A stretch of 64,000 nucleotides of DNA from RGIG7213 sp045545665 (GTDB lineage Bacteria > Bacillota > Clostridia > Oscillospirales > CAG-272), in NCBI GenBank assembly GCA_045545665.1, contig JAZQBL010000046.1, positions 65,740 to 129,739 of the forward strand. Reading direction: 5' to 3'. The notes under the pieces are model-generated. The model saw nothing but the letters and a program-made list of their open reading frames with translations, searched no databases and was not told where the DNA came from. How positions within the stretch are numbered: the first letter of the stretch is position 1; each line of letters starts with the position of its first letter. Below are positions 25,750 to 34,099 of the stretch, one piece after another. The position numbers were made by a program, and so were the translations under genes.

Positions 25750-26505
25750 ATGGATCTTTCTTTATATTTACCGAGCCGCCGTTTGAAAGACGTGATCTGC
25801 CTTGAAACGGTATCATCGACGAACACATACCTTAAAGGTCTTGCAGACGCCCCGAGCGGTACGGTCGTTATTTCCGAAACGCAGACAGGCGGTGTCGGCA
25901 GATACAAACGCACGTTTCATTCACCGAAGGGCGGTATATACCTTTCGTATCTGTTCAGAGATTCCATATGCGGGGCGCAGTATCTTACGCCCATAGCCGG
26001 TGTGTGCGTAAAGCGCGCCATTGAATCGCTTTGCGGCGTAAACGTCGGCATAAAATGGGTAAACGACCTGATTTTGGGCGACAAAAAGATCTGCGGCATC
26101 CTTGCCGAGTCTGTAACAGACGGAAAAACGTCACGAACGATCCTCGGAATAGGTATAAACGTAAACACGGAAAAAGACGGTTTTCCAAGCGATCTTGCTG
26201 CGATCGCATCGAGTCTTTTTCTTGAAACGGGCAAGCTTACCGGCGAAAGTGCGCTGTGCGCCGAGATAATTAAAAATCTCGATAATATTACAGCTGACAG
26301 GACAGGATATCTGCAGGAGTACAGAAAAAGCTGTGTCACCGTCGGCAAGGACGTTGTATTTTATTCGCAAGACGGCACGCACGAAGGCAGGGTCCTCGGT
26401 GTAAACGACGATTTTTCTCTTGAAATTTTGACGAAAAACGGAGAAAAACGGAGCATTTTCAGCGGTGAAGTATCAACAAAACCTCTGCAAAACAGTGAAA
26501 TATAA
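25750..26505 (+). CDS. birA: Biotin--[acetyl-CoA-carboxylase] ligase
   Basis: The 251-residue protein has the catalytic features of biotin protein ligase: SSTNTYLK, ETQTGGVGRYKRTFHSPKGGIYLSYLF (ligase loop), IKWVNDLILGDKKICGILAES and LGIGINVNTE. The N-terminal winged-helix repressor domain is absent, so this is a monofunctional ligase that attaches biotin to carboxylase carrier proteins. It starts one base after the recX stop codon and probably shares the recA transcript. Confidence 0.95.
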   Translation: MDLSLYLPSRRLKDVICLETVSSTNTYLKGLADAPSGTVVISETQTGGVGRYKRTFHSPKGGIYLSYLFRDSICGAQYLTPIAGVCVKRAIESLCGVNVGIKWVNDLILGDKKICGILAESVTDGKTSRTILGIGINVNTEKDGFPSDLAAIASSLFLETGKLTGESALCAEIIKNLDNITADRTGYLQEYRKSCVTVGKDVVFYSQDGTHEGRVLGVNDDFSLEILTKNGEKRSIFSGEVSTKPLQNSEI

Positions 26506-26558
26506 CAGTGTGTGCGAAAAAAATTCACAATTTAATCAGTATTTTTTTGAAAATTGTA

Positions 26559-26587
26559 TTGATTTTTCGAAAACGGTGTGATATAAT
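26559..26587 (+). promoter_or_regulatory. Promoter of rpmB
   Basis: TTGATT (26559-26564) and TATAAT (26582-26587) are spaced by 17 bases. A 70-base leader follows. Confidence 0.8.
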
Positions 26588-26660
26588 AGCCGTTGTCTGT
26601 TGTAACGGTATAAAATTTGTCGTTTCGACTTCACATAAATCTGCCAGGGAGGTGTAAAGC

Positions 26661-26846
26661 ATGGCAAAATGCAGCGTATGCGGAAAGGGCGTAACATTCG
26701 GACACAATGTTTCCCACTCAAACCGTAAAACAAGCAGAACATGGAAAGCTAACATAAGAAAAGTTAAGGCTAACGTAAACGGTACCACCAAGACAGTAGC
26801 CGTTTGTTCCCGTTGCCTCCGCTCAGGCAAGATCAGCAGAGCTTAA
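26661..26846 (+). CDS. rpmB: 50S ribosomal protein L28
   Basis: The 61-residue protein begins MAKCSVCGKGVTFGHNVSHSNRKTSRTWKANI and ends with CSRCLRSGKI. CSVC and CSRC form the zinc-binding C+ version of L28. GGGAGGTGTAAAGC precedes the start. A single-gene unit with its own promoter and terminator. Confidence 0.98.
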   Translation: MAKCSVCGKGVTFGHNVSHSNRKTSRTWKANIRKVKANVNGTTKTVAVCSRCLRSGKISRA

Positions 26847-26875
26847 CAAGCTGTTTGTTATACAATGTGCATATA

Positions 26876-26901
26876 AAAGGGACGGTATACGTCCTTTTTT
26901 T
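26876..26901 (+). terminator. Terminator of rpmB
   Basis: GGACG pairs with CGTCC around GTATA, extended by AAA/TTT, and is followed by seven T residues. Confidence 0.85.
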
Positions 26902-26923
26902 GCTTTAACGGTATTTTAGTGAT

Positions 26924-27610
26924 ATGAAAAAAATTTTAATAGGCGAATGCGGAAAGCATTTTTCCGAGGGATTGAAGGCGCACGGCTTCAACCCTGTCAT
27001 ACTTCCAAAAGAAAAGAGCCTGCACGAAAGTGTCGGCTCGCATGCGGATATGCTGTGCGTAAAGCTTTGCAAAAAGCTCCTTTTCACAAAAGAATATTAC
27101 GAAAAAAACAGAGATATCCTGGGCGGTCTTGACGTCATTTTAACAGACGAGCGTCACGGCGAAAAATATCCGTCCGACGTTCTTTTCAACGTACTTTTCA
27201 CAGATGATGCGATCTACGCAAAGCTTGACAGCATATCGAAAAAAATCGTATCGTACGCAAAAGATCATCTTATGAAGACAGTAAACGTAAAACAGGGATA
27301 TGCAAAATGCTCCGTTGCAAAGGTATCCGGCGGATATATCACAGCGGATGACGGTTTATTTAAAAAACTCACCGAAAACGGTGAAACGGTTCTGAAAATA
27401 TCCCCCGGCGGAATAGTTTTGCCGGGAGTTGATTACGGTTTTATCGGCGGTGCGTCGTTCTATTGTGATAAAACGGTATACTTTTTCGGTGATCTTTCAT
27501 CTCACCCCGACTGCGAAAAAATAAACGGCTTTTGCAGGCAGACCCGTACAAAAGCCGTGAGTATTTCAAGCTGTCCGCTTACCGATATAGGCGGTGCTGT
27601 AATATTATGA
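26924..27610 (+). CDS. DUF6873-like hypothetical protein
   Basis: The 228-residue soluble protein contains KTVNVKQGYAKCSVAKVSGGYITADDGL near residue 117 and SPGGIVLPGVDYGFIGGASFYCDKTVYFFGDL near 165. This pattern recalls the DUF6873 family, thought to have the amidinotransferase-like (GME) fold; Cys in YAKCSV and Asp/His residues could be catalytic but no activity is known. A GAT ATG start lies 22 bases past the rpmB terminator without a strong ribosome binding site. Its 3' end overlaps the convergent repressor gene by six bases. Confidence 0.7.
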   Translation: MKKILIGECGKHFSEGLKAHGFNPVILPKEKSLHESVGSHADMLCVKLCKKLLFTKEYYEKNRDILGGLDVILTDERHGEKYPSDVLFNVLFTDDAIYAKLDSISKKIVSYAKDHLMKTVNVKQGYAKCSVAKVSGGYITADDGLFKKLTENGETVLKISPGGIVLPGVDYGFIGGASFYCDKTVYFFGDLSSHPDCEKINGFCRQTRTKAVSISSCPLTDIGGAVIL

Positions 27611-28330
27611 GTTCTTTTTGAGCTTACCGAGAACAAGCCCCTTGCACTCAAAAGAGTCATCGGGCTTTATTTTTATGTCGCTGTAAGCAGGGTTCAGGGA
27701 AATCAGTCTGTCCGTTGCGAATTTCTTTATATAACCTTCGCCGTTGAGAACGAAAATACCTATTTTTCCCTCCTCGGGTCTTGAATCGGATTCGATGATG
27801 ACAATATCGCCGTCGGAAAATTTAGGCTCCATACTGTCGCCGCTGACTCTCAGAGCAAAGTCCGCCCTTTCGGTAAGGGGAGTTGACGGAAGAGTTATCT
27901 TGCGTGCGCACGTGCTGTCAAGGTAATAGCCGCAGCCTGCTGAAACGGGCATATCGTAAAAAAGTATACGGACTGTATTTTCATCGTCGAGAACGTACGA
28001 TGAATTTTTCTTTTTCTTTTCTTCCATCGTGCGCTTGTACTCTCTTTCAAGGCATCCGAAAACGGCTGTGTAGCCTTCCCCGTCAAGAGCACGGACTTTT
28101 TTTATTATATCCTTTTCATCGTCGTTCATATTGCCCTCGCCGATGATATCGCAAACGGAAACCTCAAGCGCTTCGGCAAGAGAGGTGACAGTTGAAAGCT
28201 TCGGGCTTCCCGTCTGACCTGACAGTATTTTGTTGAGCGTTCCGAGAGGTATTCCCGACTTTTCCGCAAGGACGTCGTTTTTCATACCCTTTTCATTTTT
28301 TATTCTTTTAACTTCGGCAAGCCAATCCAT
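27605..28330 (-). CDS. HTH/S24-peptidase repressor (phage CI/LexA-like)
   Basis: The 241-residue protein has an N-terminal XRE helix-turn-helix (KGMKNDVLAEKSGIPLGTLNKILSG near 14-38) and a C-terminal S24 domain. Self-cleavage elements are visible: Ala-Gly in PVSAGCGYY, Ser in VSGDSMEPKFSDGD, Lys in EGYIKKFAT. So it may be inactivated through RecA like LexA or CI. It is transcribed divergently from a small membrane-protein gene, and two perfect or near-perfect TACC-N6-GGTR palindromes lie at that gene's promoter. No phage genes adjoin it, which suggests a domesticated stress-responsive switch. Confidence 0.9.
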   Translation of the reverse strand: MDWLAEVKRIKNEKGMKNDVLAEKSGIPLGTLNKILSGQTGSPKLSTVTSLAEALEVSVCDIIGEGNMNDDEKDIIKKVRALDGEGYTAVFGCLEREYKRTMEEKKKKNSSYVLDDENTVRILFYDMPVSAGCGYYLDSTCARKITLPSTPLTERADFALRVSGDSMEPKFSDGDIVIIESDSRPEEGKIGIFVLNGEGYIKKFATDRLISLNPAYSDIKIKPDDSFECKGLVLGKLKKNS

Positions 28331-28360
28331 AACTTTCTCCTTTTATCTTTTCTGAGTATA

Positions 28361-28388
28361 ATTATACACATTTTTACCGTTTTGTCAA
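28361..28388 (-). promoter_or_regulatory. Promoter of the S24 repressor gene
   Basis: Minus-strand TTGACA (28388-28383), 16 bases, TATAAT (28366-28361). A single operator half-site GGTA lies inside the spacer, so weaker autoregulation is possible. Confidence 0.75.
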
Positions 28389-28427
28389 GTCTTTTTCGAC
28401 TTTTTTATACTTTTTTTGATTTTCCTA

Positions 28428-28482
28428 TTGACATTTTACCATTTTTGGTGTATACTACAGTCACAACATACCACTTTCGGTA
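28428..28482 (+). promoter_or_regulatory. Promoter with two repressor operators
   Basis: TTGACA (28428-28433), 17 bases, TATACT (28451-28456). Operator 1, TACCATTTTTGGTG at 28437-28450, fills the spacer between -35 and -10. Operator 2, TACCACTTTCGGTA at 28469-28482, is a perfect TACC/GGTA palindrome over the early transcript. Their centres are 32 bases apart, about three helical turns, fitting cooperative binding by dimers of the divergent S24 repressor. Confidence 0.8.
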
Positions 28483-28496
28483 AATTGGAGGTAATT

Positions 28497-28853
28497 ATGA
28501 ATAACAATATTTCTTTAAGATACAACACAGAAACGAGAACAAGAAAGTCAGCAAACGCAGGTAATTCCCTTTTGTCAGTCATCGCCGCCGTTTATCTCGG
28601 CGCCGAATACACAGCTTACCTTTTGGGATACGCGCTTTGCCGCATCGTTTCCGCTTTCAACAGCAAGCAGGCAAACATCTGCGTTGCGATAATCAAAAAA
28701 TATGCTCCGACGTGCGCTGTGTGCGTTTGCGCTGTATTCCTCTTCGGTGTCGTCGGCGGAATGGAAGCCGGCACGATACGACCCGCAACAGGTCTTATAA
28801 TATGCGGAGTAATGCTTTCTTTGGCTCTTTGGGCACTCAACAAACGTAAATAA
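28497..28853 (+). CDS. Small membrane protein under S24-repressor control
   Basis: The ATG at 28497 follows GGAGGTAATT; an upstream frame reaching 28416 would run through the promoter. The 118-residue protein has a polar N-terminus (ISLRYNTETRTRKSANAGN), a weak hydrophobic stretch (LLSVIAAVYLGAEYTAYLLGYALCRIVSAF) and two clear membrane segments (CAVCVCAVFLFGVVGGM and GLIICGVMLSLALWAL). No family is recognised. Some SOS-induced small membrane proteins inhibit division, which is a guess worth naming because the gene before it, on the other strand, encodes a LexA-like repressor. Confidence 0.75.
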   Translation: MNNNISLRYNTETRTRKSANAGNSLLSVIAAVYLGAEYTAYLLGYALCRIVSAFNSKQANICVAIIKKYAPTCAVCVCAVFLFGVVGGMEAGTIRPATGLIICGVMLSLALWALNKRK

Positions 28854-28886
28854 TTATTAAACTGTTTTAAAATTATATATTATCCA

Positions 28887-28917
28887 AATGTGGCGAAACA
28901 CCGTGTTTTGCCACATT
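28887..28917 (+). terminator. Terminator of the small membrane protein gene
   Basis: AATGTGGC pairs with GCCACATT, continued by AAACAC/TGTTT, and is followed by TTTC. Confidence 0.7.
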
Positions 28918-29005
28918 TTCACCTCATTTTTGTCATTTTCCAGCAAAAAAACGTGTGCCGAATTATACAAAAGTGTAAATCTTTTCAAAAATTAATTATT
29001 TATTA

Positions 29006-29034
29006 TTGATTAAATCGAGATTTAGTGCTATAAT
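29006..29034 (+). promoter_or_regulatory. Promoter of the OppA-like gene
   Basis: TTGATT (29006-29011), 17 bases, TATAAT (29029-29034). Confidence 0.8.
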
Positions 29035-29082
29035 GAACGGGTAAAACTATAACATTTGTAGGAATCTAAGGAGGTTCATTAA

Positions 29083-30882
29083 ATGAAGAAAATTGCCGCA
29101 CTTATGTTGTGCCTTGTTTTCGTTCTTTCCGCATTTGCGGGATGCTCACGTGCCGAAAACGATAACGGTGCAATTATACATATGCTTCTTTCTTCGGAAA
29201 TCAAGAATTTCGACCCTGCAACAGCATACGTTGATGCAGATGCAGTGAAGGTACTGGGTCTTTTGTATGAAGGCATCACAAAGATTGACGCCGACGGTGA
29301 CGTTTCAAACGCCCTGGCTGACGATATCACCATATCAGAGGACGAAGACAGACAGGAATATAAAATGCTCATCGAGCTTAAGAGCACAAAATGGAGCGAC
29401 GGTACTCCTGTAAGCGCCGACGACTTTATATTTGCCTGGAAGCGTATCCTTCAGCCCGATTTTTCAAGCGATGCGGCAGTTTTGCTGTACGATATAAAGA
29501 ACGCAAAGGCAGCTAAAGAAGGTGTTGCCGGTGTCAGCATTGACGACGTCGGTATAACAGCTCCCGACAGCGATCTTCTCGAGATTGAATTTGAAGGTCC
29601 CATCAACTACGACCATTTTCTTGAATTGCTCGCTTCCCCCGCTCTTTACCCCTTGCGTGAGGATAAGGTCAGCAAGCCTTTGACAGACGACGACGGTGTC
29701 GTTCAGTACGACGAAAACGACCAGATGCTTTACGATCCCACCTGGGCTACGAAGGCTACGATGATGGTAACGAACGGTCAGTTCGCCGTTAAGACGATGG
29801 ACGAAGAAAAAGAAAACAAAACGTACGTTCTTGAACGCAACAAGTATTACAGACTCAAGGGTGAAGACGGCGAAAACGAGCTTAAGTTCGTTAAACCCCA
29901 CAAGATAGTTATCCACTACGAATACCTCGGACGTGACGGCTCGGGTCTTCAGGGACTTCTTGACGCTTACAACAACGGCGAGATCTTCTATCTTTCAAAT
30001 CTTCCTTTGGACCAGATAGAGGCTAACCGCAAGGATCTCAAGATCTCCGATCTTTTCTCAACGCACACGTTCATGTTCAACCGTGAAAATGCGCTGTTTG
30101 ATTCAGCGGAAGTACGCCGCGCCCTTTCGCTTGCCCTCGACAGAGAGCACATCGTTTCCATCACAGGCGGAACGAACAAAGCGGCAACGGGTATAGTACC
30201 CACACCTGTATACAACACGAAGGCTGAAACTTCATTCCGTGAAAAGCAGGGCGACGTGCTTGCAACAACAGCAAACCTTGACGAAGCTAAATCCCTTGCG
30301 AAGAGCGCATCCGGCGATAAGACGATAACACTCGTTTGCCGTGATTACACACTCAACGGCACAGACGAGCTCGTTGCAAAGTACGCTAAGGAACAGTGGG
30401 AACAGCTTGGATTTACAGTTAAGGTTCAGGCTCTTGACAGAGCTGACTACGCAAAGGCTATCGAAAACGGCGAATACGACGTTCTTTCAATAGACTATCA
30501 GTCCAACTCCACAGACGCAATAGGCACACTTGCTCCCTTCGCTATCGAATACAGCGGTGCGGCACGTGATACGCTCAACAACGATTACTCCGCAAAGCCG
30601 AACCTTTCCGGTTACGACAGCGAAAAGTACTCGGCACTCATAAAGGAAGCTCTTGCACTTGCTCCCTACTCTGCAGAAAGAGCCGCAAAGCTTGCAGAAG
30701 CCGAGAAGCTTTTGCTTGAAGATATGGCAGTGATCCCGCTTCAGTTTAACACGGAATACTATCTCATTTCCGACGATCTTTCCAAAGTAGGTTCTTCGAT
30801 CTTCGGATTCAGATATTTCAACAAAGCGAAACTCAAGGGTTATGAAAAGTTCCTTGAAACGGAAGCAGAACCTCAGGCGTAA
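29083..30882 (+). CDS. Peptide ABC transporter substrate-binding lipoprotein (OppA-like)
   Basis: The 599-residue protein has a lipoprotein signal (MKKIAALMLCLVFVLSAFAGC, lipobox FAGC) and the SBP_bac_5 family features: LLSSEIKNFDPATAYVDADAVKVLGLLYEGITKID, KWSDGTPVSADDFIFAWKRILQP, and NRENALFDSAEVRRALSLALDREHIV. Family members bind oligopeptides outside the cell and hand them to an ABC permease. No permease or ATPase genes lie nearby, so it must share a transporter encoded elsewhere. It has its own promoter and a strong terminator, GGAGG before the start. Confidence 0.93.
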   Translation: MKKIAALMLCLVFVLSAFAGCSRAENDNGAIIHMLLSSEIKNFDPATAYVDADAVKVLGLLYEGITKIDADGDVSNALADDITISEDEDRQEYKMLIELKSTKWSDGTPVSADDFIFAWKRILQPDFSSDAAVLLYDIKNAKAAKEGVAGVSIDDVGITAPDSDLLEIEFEGPINYDHFLELLASPALYPLREDKVSKPLTDDDGVVQYDENDQMLYDPTWATKATMMVTNGQFAVKTMDEEKENKTYVLERNKYYRLKGEDGENELKFVKPHKIVIHYEYLGRDGSGLQGLLDAYNNGEIFYLSNLPLDQIEANRKDLKISDLFSTHTFMFNRENALFDSAEVRRALSLALDREHIVSITGGTNKAATGIVPTPVYNTKAETSFREKQGDVLATTANLDEAKSLAKSASGDKTITLVCRDYTLNGTDELVAKYAKEQWEQLGFTVKVQALDRADYAKAIENGEYDVLSIDYQSNSTDAIGTLAPFAIEYSGAARDTLNNDYSAKPNLSGYDSEKYSALIKEALALAPYSAERAAKLAEAEKLLLEDMAVIPLQFNTEYYLISDDLSKVGSSIFGFRYFNKAKLKGYEKFLETEAEPQA

Positions 30883-30900
30883 TTACAGAATATAAAAATG

Positions 30901-30933
30901 CGTACACAGCTTAGAAGCTGTGTACGTTTTTTT
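30901..30933 (+). terminator. Strong terminator of the OppA-like gene
   Basis: CGTACACAGCTT pairs perfectly with AAGCTGTGTACG around a 2-base centre and is followed by seven T residues. Confidence 0.92.
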
Positions 30934-30951
30934 GACATTATTTATAACACA

Positions 30952-30981
30952 ATTCGGCAGAGGAAATTTCCTCTGCCGAAT
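30952..30981. repeat. 30-bp perfect palindrome
   Basis: ATTCGGCAGAGGAAA is followed directly by its exact reverse complement. It lies between the OppA terminator and the convergent small membrane gene and may be a minus-strand terminator, although the following sequence (TGTGTTAT) is only weakly T-rich. Confidence 0.7.
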
Positions 30982-31034
30982 CTGTGCTGCCGTATTCTCC
31001 TTAACAACGGAGAAATATGGAGTTTTGAGCTTTA

Positions 31035-31271
31035 TTATTTTAAGATCTTCAAAAATACAAGGATAGATATAATTATACCGATGAAAACATATAAGTCGAC
31101 AATACCGCCGATAATACCGACGATAAGGTTGATAATAGGAAATTTTGCAATGATACCGATAAGTATACCTGCAATAATACCTATTACGAGATAAACGATT
31201 ATTCTCGTTGCAAGCTTTCCGGCAGTGTTTGCCGAAAATGCGTGAGGAAATAATTTTTTAAGTGCGTCCAT
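31035..31271 (-). CDS. Small glycine/isoleucine-rich membrane protein
   Basis: The start at 31271 (MDALKKLFPHAFSANTAGKLA) follows AAAGGGGGCGCGATC. The 78-residue protein has two long hydrophobic segments rich in Gly and Ile (IIVYLVIGIIAGILIGIIA and LIVGIIGGIVDLYVFIGII) and ends in a short basic tail. No family is recognised beyond a resemblance to small two-helix membrane proteins. A lone minus-strand gene. Confidence 0.7.
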   Translation of the reverse strand: MDALKKLFPHAFSANTAGKLATRIIVYLVIGIIAGILIGIIAKFPIINLIVGIIGGIVDLYVFIGIIISILVFLKILK

Positions 31272-31354
31272 GATCGCGCCCCCTTTCTTACTTATGAAGA
31301 TATTATACAGCAAAACAAAAAATGTGTCAAGATAATTTGACCGGAATAAATGAA

Positions 31355-31389
31355 AAAACGGCTTTCCGCTGCTAAAAGAAAGCCGTTTT
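31355..31389 (-). terminator. Bidirectional terminator
   Basis: AAAACGGCTTTC pairs perfectly with GAAAGCCGTTTT; T tracts follow on both strands. It ends the acyl-CoA synthetase gene. Confidence 0.85.
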
Positions 31390-31420
31390 TTCGTTTAGGA
31401 AGTTTTATCTTTGTAAGTGA

Positions 31421-33103
31421 TCAGCGTTTTAAATTTTCTTCGTCCGTTCTTTTTATCTTCTTCGTTGTCGTCTTTACAAATTCCGTCTTTCTCACAACGA
31501 CCGAATGGATGTGCTTGAAGTGCGCCTGCTCTGCATTCACGCTTTTCACAAGTGCTTTAAGCAAAAGCTTTACACGTTCGTCATAGCTTTTATCCGTATT
31601 TTTGTCCTTTTCAAGCGCTTCTTTTACACCGTCGCCGTCGGGATATATGAACGCCGTCACGACGCTGTCGCCCGTTGCGGGATTCAAGACGTCGGCAACC
31701 ATACATTCACACACCAAAGGGGATGCTTCAAGCTTCGCTTCAAGTTCCTCGGGCTGTATCTTTTTACCGTTTTTCAACACGATCATACTTTTGATCCTGC
31801 CGGTTACAGTATACGTGCCGTCTTCGTTACGCCGTCCGAGGTCGCCTGTATAAAACCAGCCGTCCTTCAAGACCTTTGACGTTTCTGTTTCGTCGTTATA
31901 ATAGCCGAGCATAACGTTCGGGCCTTTTACGGCGATCTGACCGACACCGAACTCATCCGGATCGTCGATCTTCACACTTACGTCGCATATGGGATATCCC
32001 GTGTGGTGTGCTCCCTTGCAAAAGTCATCGTGCATTATTATAACGGGTGACGTTTCCGTAAGACCGTAGCCGCAGTACACGTCAAATCCGAAGCTTGTAA
32101 ACGCTTCGTAAAGCTCAGGTGAAAGGGGAGCCGCACCGCACAGAAAAGCTCGCAGTCTGCCCCCGAAAGCCTCATGCACCGTTTTGTATATCCTATCCGA
32201 TGCATTGATGCCGACCCTCCTCAGCGATCTGTTTATCACGTCGGCGGCTTTCATCTTCGCCTTCATAGTATTATCATTTTTTATCTTTTTATTCAGCGTT
32301 GAATAAATATTTTGCAGTATCAGAGGAACAGTCACGAAAAGCGTCGGCTTGAATATTTTCATATCCCCGACCATGCGGCGTATACTTTCGGCGTACGCAA
32401 TACTTGCTCCGCAGTAAAGCACAGCAAGAAAGCCTGCAGTACATTCGTAGGTGTGGTGAAGCGGAAGAACGGAAAGCACACGGTCGGACGGTTCTACTTT
32501 TATGCGCTTTAAAACGCTCATTATATCACTGCAGATGTTGTACTGCGAAAGCATAACGCCCTTCGGCTTACCCGACGTTCCCGAGGTGAATATTATTATT
32601 CCCACACCGTCGGGGTCTGTTTTGTGGTTCTCGTACGATGCGTCACCGTTTTGGCGCAATGCGTTTCCCTCATCTATATATTCCGAAAGGCAGGAAAGAT
32701 CAAACTGTGCGATCCCTGTTTTTTCCGCCGCCATTCTTCCTTCCGTGCAGTTTTCCGTATATATTATCGCTTTGGCATCGGTCGTTGCGATTATATTTTC
32801 AACGTCGGAGCAAGTAAGCTCTTTATCCGTAGGAATTATAACTCCGACACCGCAGCATACGGCGAGGTACGACACAGCCCAGCCGTAGCAGTTTGAACCC
32901 ATGAGAAGTATTTTTTGATCCTTCAGTCCCTTTGATACGAAAAAGGAAACGAGTGATTTTATATCATCCAAGGCTTCACGGTACGTTACCGTCTTTACTT
33001 CGCCCTCTTCTTTATAAAGAAAGGCGGGATTTTGCGGATACGCTTCCGCCGAGCCTTCTATAAGCTCCTTGAAATTTCTTATAAGTCTTATATCGTATAT
33101 CAT
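31421..33103 (-). CDS. AMP-forming acyl-CoA synthetase (long-chain type)
   Basis: The 560-residue protein has the AMP-binding motifs IIIFTSGTSGKPKGVMLSQ (phosphate loop), YGLTETSPVI, GWFYTGDLGRRNEDGTYTVTGRIKSMIVLKNGKKIQPEELE with the hinge and A8 motif, and a late Lys in KTTTKKIKR expected for adenylation. The N-terminal NFKELIEGSAEAYPQNPAFLYKEEGE fits long-chain fatty acid--CoA ligases. It activates a fatty acid to acyl-CoA via an acyl-AMP. It follows the anti-sigma gene with no gap, so it may belong to the ECF operon. Confidence 0.9.
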   Translation of the reverse strand: MIYDIRLIRNFKELIEGSAEAYPQNPAFLYKEEGEVKTVTYREALDDIKSLVSFFVSKGLKDQKILLMGSNCYGWAVSYLAVCCGVGVIIPTDKELTCSDVENIIATTDAKAIIYTENCTEGRMAAEKTGIAQFDLSCLSEYIDEGNALRQNGDASYENHKTDPDGVGIIIFTSGTSGKPKGVMLSQYNICSDIMSVLKRIKVEPSDRVLSVLPLHHTYECTAGFLAVLYCGASIAYAESIRRMVGDMKIFKPTLFVTVPLILQNIYSTLNKKIKNDNTMKAKMKAADVINRSLRRVGINASDRIYKTVHEAFGGRLRAFLCGAAPLSPELYEAFTSFGFDVYCGYGLTETSPVIIMHDDFCKGAHHTGYPICDVSVKIDDPDEFGVGQIAVKGPNVMLGYYNDETETSKVLKDGWFYTGDLGRRNEDGTYTVTGRIKSMIVLKNGKKIQPEELEAKLEASPLVCECMVADVLNPATGDSVVTAFIYPDGDGVKEALEKDKNTDKSYDERVKLLLKALVKSVNAEQAHFKHIHSVVVRKTEFVKTTTKKIKRTDEENLKR

Positions 33104-33396
33104 TATTTACCCTTTTCGGAAAGCTCGCACAACAAAACGGCTGATAAGACCGTTACAAACGAAACGGCAAGCGCGCCTTTTACAAGCCTTCTTTTCTTTA
33201 TCTTCTTTGCAAGCAGAGCGTAATTTCCCGAATTATCGCTCTGTGCATAAGCGGGATAAAACGATTTTTCTTTGTAAAATTCCCGGCATTCGGGGCACTT
33301 TTTCAAATGCTTTTTTATAAGCTTTTTGCTTTCGTCGCTTGCAAATCCGTCACAGTATACACCGTACAGATCCTTTACAACGTCACACATTTTCAT
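33103..33396 (-). CDS. Zinc-finger anti-sigma factor
   Basis: Start at 33396 (MKMCDVVKDLYGVYCDG) overlaps the sigma stop as ATGA and follows AAAGGAGTTATCAAA. The 97-residue protein has the anti-sigma zinc motif HLKKCPECREF (H-x3-C-x2-C) and one membrane helix (ALAVSFVTVLSAVLLC) near the C-terminus, leaving only a few residues outside. It probably holds the ECF factor at the membrane. The extracytoplasmic part is too short for a classical sensor. Confidence 0.88.
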   Translation of the reverse strand: MKMCDVVKDLYGVYCDGFASDESKKLIKKHLKKCPECREFYKEKSFYPAYAQSDNSGNYALLAKKIKKRRLVKGALAVSFVTVLSAVLLCELSEKGK

Positions 33397-33872
33397 TTTG
33401 ATAACTCCTTTTTGAGCATTTCCTTTGCTCTGTGAAATATCACCTTTGCAGTGGATTCGCATATACCGAGGTATGAGGCGATATCGCGGTAAGATGAGTT
33501 TGCATATATCCGCAAAAACACGACGTCACGGTACTTTTCGGGAAGAGCCGATACAGCCTTTTTCACACGCTTTGCCTCGTACTCACGGCTCATTATCTCA
33601 ACGGGATCGCCGTTTTCGTCCTCTTCGGTAACTTCAAGCTTTACAAATTTTATTTTATTTTTCCTCAAATAATTGTAGTACGTGTTTTTTGCGATCGCCG
33701 CAAGCCAGGTAAAAATCTCACAGCTTCCGTCGTACTTGCCGAAATTTACGTACGCACGGTAAAACGTCTCCTGTGTAATTTCTTCACACAAGGCAGAGTC
33801 GGAACAAAAGCCCGAAAGAAATCGGTAAACACGGGGAAAATATTCGTTGTATATATTCTCGAAGGCTTCCAT
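33393..33872 (-). CDS. ECF-type RNA polymerase sigma factor
   Basis: The 159-residue protein has region 2 (FENIYNEYFPRVYRFLSGFCSDSALCEEITQETFYRAYVNFGKYDGSCEIFTWLAAIAKNTY; only signature quoted in part) and region 4 (ALPEKYRDVVFLRIYANSSYRDIASYLGI with ESTAKVIFHRAKEMLKK). The regions are joined by a short acidic linker. Paired with the zinc-finger anti-sigma by a 4-base overlap. A -35-like TGAAAC element 27 bases before the gene's 5' region suggests autoregulation. Confidence 0.93.
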   Translation of the reverse strand: MEAFENIYNEYFPRVYRFLSGFCSDSALCEEITQETFYRAYVNFGKYDGSCEIFTWLAAIAKNTYYNYLRKNKIKFVKLEVTEEDENGDPVEIMSREYEAKRVKKAVSALPEKYRDVVFLRIYANSSYRDIASYLGICESTAKVIFHRAKEMLKKELSK

Positions 33873-33898
33873 GCCGTCCTCCTTTCATCATACGTATG

Positions 33899-33927
33899 TT
33901 AATACCCAAAATACGAAAAAAGTTTCA
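33899..33927 (-). promoter_or_regulatory. Possible ECF-dependent promoter
   Basis: Minus-strand TGAAAC (33927-33922) with 17 bases to TATTAA (33904-33899), just ahead of the sigma gene. The GAAAC -35 element is typical of ECF promoters; the -10 assignment is uncertain. Confidence 0.45.
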
Positions 33928-34064
33928 CGTTTTTTGAAAATTTTAAAAAATATTTTTTGCTTCGCACTTGTGCTGCCGCTCACACCTCGGCTCATTTCAA
34001 GAAAAGAGCGGAGCTTGCGGGTTTAATTTCGGTTTGTTGATAGATCAGAGTTAAAATAAATAAT

Positions 34065-34091
34065 AATCTCGGCAGTATTACTGCCGAGATT
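34065..34091 (-). terminator. Terminator of metA
   Basis: AATCTCGGCAGTA pairs perfectly with TACTGCCGAGATT around one base, 9 bases past the metA stop; minus-strand sequence beyond is ATTATTTATTTT. The rest of the 33873-34064 gap shows nothing gene-like. Confidence 0.75.
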
Positions 34092-34099
34092 AAAGGTCA

